DNA of 64,000 nucleotides from Areca catechu (lineage: Eukaryota > Streptophyta > Magnoliopsida > Arecales > Arecaceae). The stretch spans positions 183,432,526-183,496,525 of the forward strand of contig CM038039.1 of assembly GCA_021397845.1 (NCBI GenBank), in the 5' to 3' direction. The translations under genes and the position numbers were made by a program. Below, in pieces: positions 47,578 through 59,526 of the stretch; within the stretch, counting starts at the first letter, position 1, and each line of letters opens with the position of its first letter. Below the pieces are notes generated by a model. The model was not told the origin of the DNA, searched no databases, and saw only the letters and a list, made by a program, of their open reading frames with translations.

Positions 47578-50173
47578 TGAAGGAAAACCTGGTGCACCAA
47601 ATGCCTATCCTAGGCATGCTACACTAGGGAGTATGTATTGCATAATTAAAAAAAATTTAACATGCATACGGAAAACCCTACTCATGCACAGGATCTAGCA
47701 TAACATGATGCATGAAATTGAAACATAGGCATGTATAGGCAATTGCAATAATCATAAATAACATGATATAATCTAGATCTAAGCATGCATGATAACAAAA
47801 GGTAAATCACATACCTTTATAGAGCTTTCTTTAACAGCAAATCGAAGCAGCCGGTTGAACTCCTTCAATAGCAAATCAGATATGTGACAACAAGAAGAGG
47901 AGAGGATCCGTGCAATCTCATGAGGTATCCAAGAATCCACCCTCTAGAGTATCCACGTGCGGGCTCTCGCTGATCCAACTCGCGCGGGCTCTCACTGATC
48001 CAACTCCCGGAAGAATGCTAGTCTTCTAGAAATCCAAAAACAGGTCACGGATAGGTGGAGCAGGAAAAGCCAAACAATCCTCATGGATGGTCTTCTCCAA
48101 GACCGCCTAAACTCCACCTTGAGCACACACCGGAGATCTAAAAACCAGAGAAGGAAATACGACGCAGAACAAAATTCTACACTCAAAATCCGTCCCAAAA
48201 CATGCTCTGTTACAATTTCCCGTTTCTACCTCTCTCATCGCAAGACATAAGCCCTGTTTTCTTTTCTCTCACCGAACGCTCTCTGCTCCTTTTCATACCC
48301 TGTTCTCTTCCTTCATCGCACGGCCTCAAGCAAATGATAAAAGATGTTGGGAAAACACGTGAAGGCCAAGGAAAACGCGCGCCCAGCTTCTCCCTCTCAC
48401 GCACGCATGCTTTGATTTCTTCCTCTCTCTCTCGCTGCAACATCCCCTCATACGGCCAGCAACCTCAAATATATTAGAGGCTGAGAACATCCTCGTGAAG
48501 AAAACATCGTGGAGATAAGGAGATAAATCCCGAAAACCTGGGACAGCTTAGATCGGTTAAGAAGCTAGGAACCACACGGCTGGAATGGCTGAAGCAGCGT
48601 GAAAACCAGCGACCGAGAGAGAGGGAACCCCAGCGGAAGAAAACACCGTGAGAATATCGGAAAAACTCATGAAGGCTAAATCACCGTGAAAACAAAAGAC
48701 CGACAAATGGGAATACGTGCGGGAGGAAATAAACGAGAGAGAGCCTATCCAAAACGCTGGCAATGGATAATGTTCAGATCTCATAAGAAGCATTCAAACT
48801 CCATGCAGATCTAATCCCAATCAAATGGTAAATCAAAGCAAAATCGTGAGCAGAGGAAACCATCAAACCGGTGATAAAAGTCCTGGAAGAAAAATACCGT
48901 GAGCCCAATTCAGGACCGGCAAAAACAAGAGCAGGGAACCCAAGCTGCAATCCGATCAACATAGATTTCAAAAACCATTTACACGGTAAAACAGGGAAAC
49001 AAGAGTCAAGGGAAGAGGGAAAAACCGTGTAATCAAAGCATGAATAAACCGGTTCAGCCAAAAAACCCTGTTCCGACCAAACTCGATCAGCAAGAAAAAT
49101 GGATCCAGTCCTGATCTACCAGGAATAATTCCTGGTTGATCCAAACAAATCCTGGTCAATCCAAATCAAACCAGATAGACCAGAAAAAATCCAATATGTG
49201 CTCAATCAGTCCATTTGACCTAAATATCGAAACGATTCCCAATCGTTGATCGGTTCCTGGATCAGGAAGAAATCCTCTATGACATGTGATCTCATAGGTT
49301 CGAACCTAAACGATAGCACTGGAACACTTCCAGTACCAGCACAAGATGCCATCTAGCAATAGGTCACGGCATCCAGATAGGCCGAAGATGCGAGAGCAAT
49401 CTATCGAACCTCTGGCATATGGTTACCGTATAATTCATCCCTTTGACCTCCAATGCTCAAGGTGACATAGGGTTAGACTGCCAATCCTAACTAACTCAAT
49501 CCACAACATATCTCAACCTCGCAAGTCTAGTGACTCCTCACTAGGACTACCCGGTCAAGAATTTGCTAAATTGAGACACTGCGAGACATTCAATCCAAAC
49601 AACTTGGACAGGTCAATTCTATCTTGGTCCACCACTGCTCCACAAGTATTTGCCTGTATCCAGAAACCTTCCATCACCGAATTAGAAATCCTTGTAGTCC
49701 GGCACCAAAGCACAGGGAGTTGCTTGCAAGCTACCATGGTGACCTCAGGTCGAAGTGATACATATATCCATATCCAATCGCGAGCAATCCTTTGACAGAA
49801 AGGAGCTCCACGGAGTCACGTTCAATGAGATGCCACACATCCCACTTGCAGATCACATCAGTGTCACCATACTTCTTTGGTCAAGAGGACAACCAAACGA
49901 TGTGAACCACAACAACCTACACTTGATACAATGCCGTCCTATACACTGTATCCTTTGGTTGTGAACCTTTTTAAAGGACCACTCGATATATCCTCTCTAT
50001 ATCGAAGTCAGTGCTATCCTTAGGACTTCATCACATAAATAGAGTTCATTACATGGAAATTAATAATGTGATGAGCTGCCAAAATAAAGTTTTATTAATT
50101 CATATACAAATAACAATACTGAGCACAACCGCTTACAGCCTAGGCGATTGGTTTTGGGACACAATTTCCAACA
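47578..50173 (-). mobile_element. Solo LTR S1 of a C3-related family
   Basis: 2,596 bp, TGAAGGAAAACC...TTTCCAACA, flanked by a perfect GGTTC duplication (47573-47577 and 50174-50178), with no internal region, PBS or second LTR. The right third (about 49200-50173) is clearly related to the C3 LTR, including the GGCATATGGTTACCGTATAA-type block. The left part is distinct. It was formed by insertion into the C3 leader followed by LTR-LTR recombination. It contains short open frames but no recognisable gene. Confidence 0.88.
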
Positions 50174-50178
50174 GGTTC

Positions 50179-51804
50179 TTCAACTGATTACTTCTCCAAA
50201 TAACCTCTAGTATTTGGGTTTTGTCCCAAGGTGTACTTCAATCAGCCTTTGGGCCTCCTATTGAAGGTCCCGATTAGGTCCAACCATTAACATGACAAAA
50301 TTCAATGCTTTTAACTAACGAATAGTCAAGCTCGACTTTGGCCGGCCCACTTGACCACCATTAAGAGAGTCGCACTGAGCCATCATATTAGGAACAGTAA
50401 TTCCAATAGCCCGATGAACACCCGATCTTTGGATTTGCCTATGAACACCCAACTACTGGATCCATTACCATCCCACTTAATGGGAGGCTAGGACTTGGTT
50501 ATCCTTATAACTTTGTCCTTTTAAGGACCTAATAATTTAGAGAGTTTAATTTTAATGTGACAAACGAAGAGATGAGAAGACATGGATCAACCTCCCACTG
50601 ACCATATTAGCAAATAAGGAGGGTTACTCATAACTAATAATCCATGGGCACGTAAAATCAGTCAAGACTGATTAACCTTGGATGACATAGGTTAACACGA
50701 GTCAATGAGCTATCTAATCAATCCTGATTGACCATATTGGCCAAGTAAATGATAGCATGGGTTGGGTTCCACCATTAACCGTCTTGCCTTAGACACCAAC
50801 AGAGTTGGCCAGGTAAGAGGTAGCCCCAAAGAACCATGATCAAAAAGCCAAACTTACCTAGATGCCAATTAGTTCATCAAAGTCGATTAGACTAGCCTAA
50901 AGACTCGAGCTGTCCATTGAGCCACAAATTAAGTCCATTTAGATTTATGGACTAATCAATCTAACTATTAGAGAGATCTAAAATGAAGAAATCCTAACTC
51001 AATATTTGATTAGATTAGTTCTTTAATTAGTCCAATACATCTAGACTTAGGTCTAACCCAATCAAGAACCTAATAGAAGCTAATCCATGACCCTTAAGGC
51101 TTATTGAAATGACTTAAAATATTTAAATCACATTCCTAGAGTTCTTAGTCATTCCTAATTCTCAATTAAGTTCAATAGCCTTAAATAAATTAAAACAATT
51201 TTAATTTATAAATGTAAAATAATTTTACAATAAATCAAAATTTGAATTCACTTTACTGCAATTTCATTCCAAGTGTCGACTCACCAGGAGCAAGTGTTGA
51301 CACTAGGTGTCGATACTTGGGTCGACACCAGGCTTGAAACAGGAGGAAAACAGAACGCCAGATTTCTGGCACACGCTCATGAGTCGACACTTCTAAGGCC
51401 AAGTGTCGACACGCGAACCTAAGTGTCAACACTTCCTGGTCAAGTGTTGACACTCAGCTTGAGACAGGACAAAAAAAGTGATTTCAAATCCAAAATTTCT
51501 TCAAACTTTCAACAAAACCGATCAAAACAAAACTCTTAGATCTTATCTAAAATTATTTTATGATCATGTCATTAAATTAAAATATTTTTTAATCTACATT
51601 TTCTTTCTTCTTTTTCTTTTCAAGAGTCAATCACATCGGCACCCCAACATGCCATAGGAGGCCCCATTGAATGGGAAGAGAGGGTCTTGCAGCCCTACTT
51701 CTCTCCTATGACTGGACGGCCATGGTAAAGCACTCAATCCAAGTACTTTAAGAAAGGTGATGTTAAAGCATGCTAGCATCATTATACTACAAAAGGAACT
51801 TATC
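50179..51804 (-). other. C3 leader, PBS-proximal part
   Basis: About 1.6 kb of untranslated sequence. It carries a dense cluster of GTCGAC/GTTGAC palindromes at 51271-51455. No coding homology was seen. Confidence 0.75.
51271..51455. promoter_or_regulatory. Palindrome cluster (GTCGAC core) in C3 leader
   Basis: About eight full or partial copies, including AAGTGTCGAC (51271), AAGTGTTGACACT (51292), AGGTGTCGATACTT (51305), GAGTCGACACTT (51381), AAGTGTCGACAC (51401), AAGTGTCAACACTT (51421) and AAGTGTTGACACT (51442). It is the same motif as in the C3 LTRs. Confidence 0.75.
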
Positions 51805-51816
51805 GCTCTGATACCA
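51805..51816 (-). other. Primer-binding site of C3 (tRNA-iMet)
   Basis: The minus strand reads TGGTATCAGAGC one base inside the 5' LTR, perfect to the plant initiator tRNA-Met site. Confidence 0.92.
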
Positions 51817-51817
51817 T

Positions 51818-53603
51818 TGAAGGTGAAAACATTCACGCATGTAGGGCAGAAAAGATGCATTTCAAAACTATTTTAAAACATGCATAGCAGAAGGCTCGGT
51901 AGATAGATTAAAATAATCTACCGATCTGCCCGCAACAAGATCTAGTATAATAATCTAGCATGCAAGCAAAATATCAACAGCAAGAAATAAACAAAGGTAT
52001 AAAGTACCTTACCTTAATACCTTTAAAAATACTGAAAAGAAGGATGAAGGTGCCCAAGCCACACACGTGTCTAGCCTCTATAGGTAATCCACACCAGGGC
52101 TCAACACTAATCAACTCCTTTAGAGTGCTAGCTCTTCGAGATGCTTCGGGCCGATCTTCTTCTTCTGGAAAAATAAGGAGCAGAGGTGGAACCCTTTCCA
52201 AGAAATTCTCTTCCCAAGACCTAGCTTGAATGCTAGATTTCTCACTCCCAATCCCAAGTCCTCACTAAACCCTTCTTCTTCTTCTCTTCTTGTTGTTGTA
52301 ACCATTAGCAACCCCTAGAATGACCTTCATTTATAGGGGCAGCCATAAGAGGGAGAAAGAGGAAGGAGTGATTGGGGGAGAGAGCCAAGGGCCATTCCAA
52401 ATGGGTCCAAGCCAAAGAAGGTAAGTATGACTATCATACCATGAATGCTTTGAGCCAAAATGCCCAAAAACTCGAATTTCGAATTCAAAATTTGAAGTCA
52501 AATATTCCAAAAATTCTTCCTAGAAATCTGCTCGTCATAGTAAGTGTCGACACTTGCAAAATGCCGAGTGTTGACACTTCCTTAAGTATCGACACTTACA
52601 AAAATCCTAGGGTCAACACTTGGAACATGGTCAATCATATTGACCTCCGATGACGGCAAACGATTCTTAATCATCGATCAGCCTTAAGATTAAATAGAAA
52701 CTCCTATGGTGTGTGACCTCATAGGTTCGAACACTAAGCCGGTAGCACTGGAACATTTTCAGTACCAGTCAAAGTCTCATCTAGCAATGATACTCGATGT
52801 CCGGATAGGTCGAAGATGCAGAGCACCTCACAAGAACCTCTGGCATATGGTTACTGTATAATTCATCCCTTTGACCTCATAATGCTTAGGATGACCTAGG
52901 ATTCAACTGCCAACCCTAATTTGGTTTATCCAGTTCATGTCTCAACTTTACAAATTCTGTGACTCCTCACAAGAACTACCCTGATCAAGGATTTGCTAAA
53001 TTGAGACATAGTGAGTCATTCACTCCAAACTATTTGGAGGGGTCAATTCCATTTTGATCCACCACCACTCCACAAGTACTTGACTGCACCTAGAAACCTT
53101 CCATCACTGGATTAGAAATCCAGGTAGTCCGGTACTAAAGTATAGTGAGTTGCTTGCAAGCTACCATGGTGATCTCAGGTCTGAGGGACACATATACCCA
53201 TATCCCAACACAAGCAACCCTTTGGCAGAAGGGAGCTCTGTAGATGGTCACGTTCAGTGAGATGTCACACATTTCACTTGCATGTCACACCAGTGTATCC
53301 ACACTCCTTGGTTAAGAGGACAACCAACAAATGTGACATACAACAACCTACACTTGATACGTTGTCGTCCTATAACAATATATCATTTGGTTGTGAACCA
53401 GTTTAAGAACTACTTGATATATCCTCTCTATATCAAAACAATGTAGTTCTAAGGACTCCTTCATACAAGAGTTCATTTCAGGAAAATGCAAATATGATGA
53501 ACAGCCAAAAAATAACTTTTATTCATTTAAAATCTTATACAGTTACAAGATAGCACAACCATCTATAGCTTAGATGATTGGCTTTGGGACACAATTCCCA
53601 ACA
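51818..53603 (-). repeat. C3 LTR (5' LTR on the minus strand)
   Basis: 1,786 bp, TGAAGGTGAAAAC...TCCCAACA. The minus-strand TATA lies at 52328-52338. The palindrome array at 52542-52622 (AAGTGTCGACACTT, GAGTGTTGACACTT, AAGTATCGACACTT, then a worn copy) is conserved with the other LTR. Confidence 0.92.
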
Positions 53604-53635
53604 GGCTCCATGTCAGTGGAGGTGCCACATCACAC
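53604..53635 (-). repeat. NA1 right LTR, terminal segment
   Basis: GGCTC duplication, then CATGTCAGTGGAGGTGCCAC, equivalent to 31878-31909 of the left LTR. The exact end is uncertain within about six bases. Confidence 0.75.
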
Positions 53636-54837
53636 GCCATACCTAAATGGTAATTGGTCCAATGCTTTTATAATGGTCAATCAGAAAGGTACCGACAAAT
53701 GGTTGATGCCTCATATGGTGGGACATTTATGCTAAAACAGAACATGAAGCATGGTAGCTTTTTGAAACATTGAGTGAAAACTTATTACATCACATGTCAG
53801 TTACCCATAGAGATCCTCCCATAGAATCTATAGCAAGGTAGATGAACTATCTCAAAAGCTTGACCGAATTCTTCAAGCTAGACATACCTCCTCCCCATCT
53901 GCTCAAGTTTATGGTCTTTGCATCATCTGTTCAAGTTCCAACTATTAAATAGTTGATTACCCATCCACATACCAATTTCCTGAGCTTATTCAGGAGTAAG
54001 CCTTCCAAGCCCAAACCCGAATGGCTCCTAGGAAATATCCATATTCCAATACTTATAATCCGGGCTCGTAAAACCACCCGAATTTTTCTTAAAAACCTTA
54101 ATCTTTATCAACTTAGCATCAATCAGACCTAATCCTCAGAAGACCCAATCTAGAAACATACCAAATTCTTAATACTCAAGTGCCTCACAACCCCAACCCT
54201 TGTTAAGCAATTACGATTCTACCCTTGGAAAAAAAGTGCTGTAAGTACTTAAGGGGCTAGAAATGAACACTCAACTCCTTCACTCACCACAGTCTATAGC
54301 AAAGCTAGAGACCCAAATAGGTTAGTTAGATACAACTTTTAATAGGAGGAAGGAGGGCAAACTACCTAGCCAACCCATCAATAACCCAAAAGGGGAGTAC
54401 ATGCCTGAAAGCTCCACTGGCCTTAAGACTTTTTTTGAACGTGCCAAATTAATCACAATCCTTAGAAGTGGGAAAACTTTAAATTAGCCTGAGATAACTC
54501 AAAAACTAGAGTTAGCTAAGCTAGAAAAGAAAAATATTAAGGAGATAAAGGAACCCATTGGCCCAACACCTATACTTAAGGCTCCATTTCCTAGTACTTT
54601 AGAATCTCCTTTATCTTTAGATAGAAGGGTCTAAAAATGAATAGGATGGTTGAGTTATTTAAACAAGTTCAGATATACCTATCCCTTCTTGATGCCATCA
54701 AGCAAGTTCTTGCTTATGCCAAGTTTTCTAAGGACCTTTGCATGCAAAAACATAGATCTAAAGAACATATACCAAAGAAAGTATAACTTACCGAACAAGC
54801 TAGCTCAGTCTTCTAACATGTTGCTCCACCGAAACTC
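53636..54837 (+). pseudogene. Athila-like gag, domain B, 3' part
   Basis: Resumes the gag cut at 30655. It is collinear with 18273-19430 of domain A (CCATACCTAAATGG, then blocks for the cleft and linker). Stops and frameshifts are frequent, and no frame exceeds about 75 codons. It continues the same particle protein as 30161-30655 and is non-functional. The protease frame follows directly. Confidence 0.82.
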
Positions 54838-55679
54838 AAGGACCCTGGCACCCCAATTATCTCATGTGTAATTAGGGGCTTGACCATTAAGAAAGCTCTA
54901 TTAGATTTGGGAGCAAGCATTAACCTTCTTCCAAGCTCAGTATATGAACTCTTTAGTTTTGGAGAATTAAAACCCACATTAATTATCCTTCAACTAGCTG
55001 ATCGATCTATTAAAATACCTCGTGGAATGATAGATGATGTGTTAGTCAAAGTTAATGAATTCTACTCTCCTATTGATTTTCTGGTCCTAGATATGGAATT
55101 CAGCGGTAACCCTAGTCAAATCCCAATCATTCTGGGAAGACCATTCCTAGCAACTGCTAATGCTTGCATTAATTATAGGACTAGAGTCATGGATATATCA
55201 TTCGAGAACAAAAAGCTAAGGTTGAATATTTTTAATGATACTTTAGGACCACCTATAAATGATTATGATAAGGTTAATGCATTAGAAAAGCTTGTAGAAG
55301 AAGCTGAGCCCACTGTCCTGTTACAAGATCGTTTACAAACATGTCTACCTCATGTCGATGTAGATAACTTTGATATAGATGGGTGTATGAGAGAAATGAA
55401 TGTTTTATTAGAGCAATAAAATACAAAGACCACTCCCCCATGGACTGTAAAGTATGAACAACTACTGATTCAGTCGAGCCCTTTAGTACCATCCTTGGAA
55501 GCACCACCTATCCTAGAGTTAAAGTCTCTTCTTGCCATGCTAAAATATTCTTTTCTTGGACCTAATGATACCCTTCCGGTTATCATTGCATCTACCCTAA
55601 CCACTGATCAAGAAGACAAACTTATAGATGTACTTAAAGAACACAAAGAGGCCATTGGTGGACAATTGCTGATCTAAAG
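54838..55679 (+). pseudogene. Athila-like protease, domain B, largely open
   Basis: The frame 54880-55419 is open for 179 codons and is the best-preserved Athila protein here. It shows LLDLGASINLLPSSVYELF at the active site, ELKPTLIILQLADRSIKIPR, SPIDFLVLDME, then ILGRPFLATANACINYR and an acidic linker with DVDNFDIDGCMREMN. After a stop the linker continues at 55495-55677 (LLAMLKYSFLGPNDTLPV). The aspartic protease would cleave the polyprotein. It has no start of its own; the family expresses it as part of Gag-Pol. Confidence 0.87.
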
Positions 55680-56563
55680 GGTATTATCCTTCTGTTTGCA
55701 TGCATCATCACATTCACTATGAAGCTGAAGCCAAGCCATATAGGGATATGCAATGGAGGTCAAAATCTGAATATGCGAGAAGTTATAAAAAAAGAAGCCG
55801 TAAAGTGGCTTGATGCTGGCATTATCTACCTAATTTTAGATAGCTAATAGGTCAGTCCAACCCAGGTAGTACCTAAAATGTTAGGTATTATTGTAGTAAA
55901 AAATGACAAGGGTGAGTCAATCCCTACCCATACAATAACTAGTTAGGAGTGTGTGTCGACTATCAAAAATTGAATGCCATCACTAGGAAAGACCACTTCC
56001 TTTGCCTAAAATTGATCAAATTTTAGAATAGCTAGCAGCATAGAGTTTCTTTTATTTCCTGAATGAATATTTAGGATATAACCAGGGCCCAGTATTCCCT
56101 ATACATCAAGAAAAGATCACCTTCACATGCCCATTTGGAATGTTTGCCTTTAGACGCATGCCACTCGGTCTCTATAATGCACCAACTTCCTTTCAATGAT
56201 GTATGTTGGCCATCTTTTCTGATATGGTTGATAAATTTCTCGAAGTTTTTATGGATGATTTTTTGATGTTTGGTTCTACATTTGATAACTGCCTTCTAGA
56301 ACTTAACTAAGGTACTTAAAAGATGTATGGAGACAAATCTAGTTTTAAGTTGGAAGAAGAGCCATTTTATGGTTCATGAGGGAATCATGCTTGGACATAT
56401 TATTTCGAAGCGAGGGATTGAAGTAGACAAAGCTAAGGTCAAATTAATATCAAAACTGCCTCTGCCAATCTTGATTAGACAAGTATGATCCTTTCTTGGC
56501 CATGCAGGTTTCTATAGGTATTTTATCAAGGATTTTAGTAAGATCTCATGACCCTTATACAAT
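55680..56563 (+). pseudogene. Athila-like reverse transcriptase, domain B
   Basis: Broken RT collinear with domain A. Pieces include FLFYFLNEYLGYNQ-like sequence, EKITFTCPFGMFAFRRMPLG and the active site FMDDFLMFG (56248-56274), which keeps both Asp residues, unlike FMDN in domain A. Stops and indels remain at several places, so no full enzyme is encoded. Confidence 0.84.
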
Positions 56564-57120
56564 TTGCTTATCAAAGAATTTTTTTTTGATTTTAATAAAG
56601 ATTGTCTGGCTACTTACAATACTCTTAAAACTGCTTTAACCACTACACCAATTATTAAGCCTTCTGATTGGACCTTACCATTTGAAATCATGTGTGATGC
56701 TTTTGATTATGCTGTAGGGGTAGTTTTAGGGCAAAGGCTTAATCGAGAACCACATGTAATTCATTATGCTAGCAAAACTCCTTCGAATGGTCAATTAAAT
56801 TATACTACTATTGAAAACAAGTTACTTGCAGTTGTATTTGTCCCGGAAAAGTTTTGATCATATTTATTAGGATCTAAGGTCCTAGTTTATTTTGATCATG
56901 TAGCATTAAAACATCTACTATCCAAAAAGGATAATAAACCTAGATTGATTAGATGGATCCTCCTATTATAAGAATTTGGTCTAGAAATTTTAGATAAAAA
57001 GGGTTCTAAAAATATGGTAGCGATCATATTTTTAGGATCTTGATAGAATACAACAAGAAAACATTCAGAGATAGGTTCACTGATAAATAACTTTTTTCAA
57101 TTTCTCCCACTAGTCTTTCC
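56564..57120 (+). pseudogene. Athila-like RNase H, domain B
   Basis: The open piece 56564-56857 (97 codons) carries KPSDWTLPFEIMCDAFDYAV, GQRLNREPHVIHYASKTPSN and QLNYTTIENKLLAVVFVPEK. The C-terminal RNase H is frameshifted. The uninterrupted junction to integrase near 57118 (CTTTCCTGGTTTGCCC) shows the empty site equivalent to the T1 insertion in domain A. Confidence 0.84.
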
Positions 57121-58400
57121 TGGTTTGCCCATATTGTTAATTACTTTGGAACCGGACAAATTTCTTTTCACTGGTCCAAACAAGAAAAGGATAGATTTTT
57201 CTCATAAATCAAATATTATTTTTGAGAGGAACTAAATTATTTAAGTACTGTTCAGATCAAGTGATTAACGTTATATTCCTGAGTGTGATTTAAAAGAATA
57301 CTCACATTTTGTCACTCCCTTGCCTATTGGGGGACACTTTAGTGAAAAAAAACTACAACAAAGGTACTACAAAGTGAGTTTTACTGGCCAATACTATTCA
57401 AAGATGCACATGAATTTGATCGTAATTGCTTACAATGTCAACAAATGGAAAATATTTGATGAAGAGATATGTGCCCCTATCCCCTATCTTGGTCATAGAA
57501 ATTTTTGATGTGTGGGGGATTGATTTCATGGGACCCTTTTCTCCTTTCAGATTTGAGTATATTTTGGTTGTAGTTGATTATGTATCGAAATGGGTAGAGG
57601 CCATGGCAACTCGAACCAATGATCATAAGATTGTGATCAAATTTATTCAACATAACATCTTTAGTCGATTTGGGTTCTCAGGAGCTATAATTAGTGATAG
57701 GGGTGCAAATTTCAAGAATAAGTACTTTGAAAGTTTGATAAAGAAATATGAAATTACTCACAAAGTAGCTACACCTTACCATCCCTAGACTAGTGGCCGA
57801 GTTGAAGTCTCTAATAAAAAATTAAGCATATTCTTAAAAAATAATAAGGCTCGATAAAAAAACTAGTCAGAACATTTAGATGATGCATTATGGGCTTACC
57901 AAACTACTTTTAAAACTCCTATAAGAATGTCCCCTTATCGGTTAGTATTCGAAAAAGCTTATCATTTATCGATAGAATTTGAACACCATACATTTTGGGC
58001 TATTAAGCAATTTAATTTTGATATGAAAAATGCATGTTCTAATAGGAGACTTCAATTGAATGAGTTAGAAGAGCTACATAATGAAGCATATGAAGTTCTA
58101 AAATTTACAAGGCTCAAACTAAAGCATACCATGATAAATTTATTAATCAAAAAATATTTGAGCCTAATCAAAAAATGTGGCTCTATAATTCTAAGTTACA
58201 TCTTTTCCTTAAAAAACTTCGCTCATGATGGGAAGGACCATTCATTGTGACTCAGGTATTTTCTTATGGAGTCATAGAACTTAGAGCTCCTAAGCAAGAA
58301 AATATTTTTAAGGTAAATGGTCAGTATTTGAAACCTTACATAGAGGGAATTATGATGGAGAAGTAGTTGAAGCTATTGATCTTGTGAATCTAGCATCACC
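57121..58400 (+). pseudogene. Athila-like integrase, domain B
   Basis: The open piece 57426-57788 has WGIDFMGPFSPF (first Asp), VVVDYVSKWVEAMATRTND and AIISDRGANFKN (second Asp). It ends at TAG 57786-57788 in place of the Gln of HPQTSG, the same position as in domain A. The catalytic-Glu region (VEVSNKKL) has lost the Glu. Another piece (57927-58250) carries PYRLVFEKAYHLSIEF and NELEELHNEAYEV. No env frame follows. Confidence 0.86.
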
Positions 58401-59526
58401 ATAATGCTCAGTATAGTCTAGCTGAAGACTTTAAACTTAGTAATTCTGGGAGGCAATCCAGTTTATACATTTATTTTAAACCATATATTTTTCTTTTTAG
58501 AAAACTCGAGAAGAATAATAATGCTAAATTAAGGGGAGTATGGCACCAAAGGAACAAATCACAAATCCAATAATCAAGTACCATTTTAGGTGGTATCCTT
58601 ATCATTTATTTTACATTGCTAGTATCCTCTTCCATTAGGGATAATAGAAGTTAAGTTGAGGGGATAATTAAATTAATCAAATCCTTGAGTAGGAGTTTAA
58701 TTAATTTTGTGTATCAAACTTTATCTCGATTTAAAGATAATCAAACTTTCTAAATGATGAATGATTAATGATTTGGATAATTTTAAAGATATTGAGGGAT
58801 GAATTATTAAGAAAGTCCAATAAATGGTAAAGTTTAGACCAGAAAAGATTTTTTAAAGTAATTCTAGATCCTTCTGACTATTGATCTTGATAAAGAATCT
58901 ACCTTAAAAGGTATAAGTGGAGATATCAAAGAATGCATAAAGTCCTCCTTAAAGTTTAATAATTAGGTTTTTAGCATCTTTCACTAAATAATCAGGCCCC
59001 TTTACCTAAGTAAGCATTGTTGTTCACGTCAAAAGGTAAAAAGTAAATAAATCTCTTATAAAGATAGTCTTAACATGTAGCCTTTTTGACTCGAGTTAGT
59101 AAACCTAAATGAAGTTCTACATCTAAACCCTAAAGCCAACTAGTTTGGGAGTCATTGGCCTAAATCTCGCTATAAGGGTCAACTAGATAGCAAGATGTTA
59201 GGACATTACATTGACTCTATATTGGAAAAAAAAGATGAAAAAAAGAAAAGGGGACTAAATTGATACTACACCATATCCAAAGTAAATTAGAGGATTTAAA
59301 AAGTGAGGTAGAAAGTTGAGAAAAGAAGAACACTAAAAATTTCTATGGACTTTACTCGACTACTAAATAGATGGAATTGGTAATCTGATGAAATATCTTT
59401 TTATAGTCTAACCGGGTATAAACTAGTTTTAGAATTAGCAAGATAATTTTTACTTCTTGAATAAGTTAGTATACATGGCTAATTTATCTGCTTTACTCAA
59501 GGATGAGCAAAGTTCAAATTAGAGGA
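58401..59526 (+). other. Non-coding 3' region of Athila domain B
   Basis: AT-rich, collinear with 26119-27230. The PPT equivalent (TTCAAATTAGAGGA, 59513-59526) is weaker than that of domain A. Confidence 0.75.

Larger units (their letters stand above)
45034..53603 (-). mobile_element. Copia-type element C3, pol deleted
   Basis: LTRs at 45034-46819 and 51818-53603, both 1,786 bp, with a perfect GGCTC duplication (45029-45033, 53604-53608) in the NA1 LTR. The minus-strand order is LTR, tRNA-Met PBS, leader (split by solo LTR S1), a gag 5' fragment, PPT, LTR. Protease, integrase, RT and RNase H are absent. It is either an internally deleted copy or a member of a non-autonomous family. By eye about 8% of the first 180 bp of the LTRs differ. 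The LTR end is related to S1. Confidence 0.92.
30656..53635 (-). mobile_element. NA1: non-coding LTR element with tandem-repeat interior
   Basis: Two direct repeats (30656 to about 31909, and 33879-34582 + 44481-45033 + 53609 to about 53635) start TGCTGCCAAGATC and end GTGCCACA-like, flanking about 2 kb without gag or pol. A purine-rich tract on the minus strand beside the left repeat indicates minus orientation. The right LTR is split by C2 and C3. It is GC-rich compared with its surroundings. It resembles a LARD-type non-autonomous element. I could not recognise a PBS, so LTR status rests on the paired repeats, the PPT and the interrupted-gag boundaries. Confidence 0.75.

Noticed and set aside
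48202..48477. Frames inside solo LTR S1
   Set aside because: Short, overlapping on both strands and without domain similarity; within an LTR defined by a perfect duplication.
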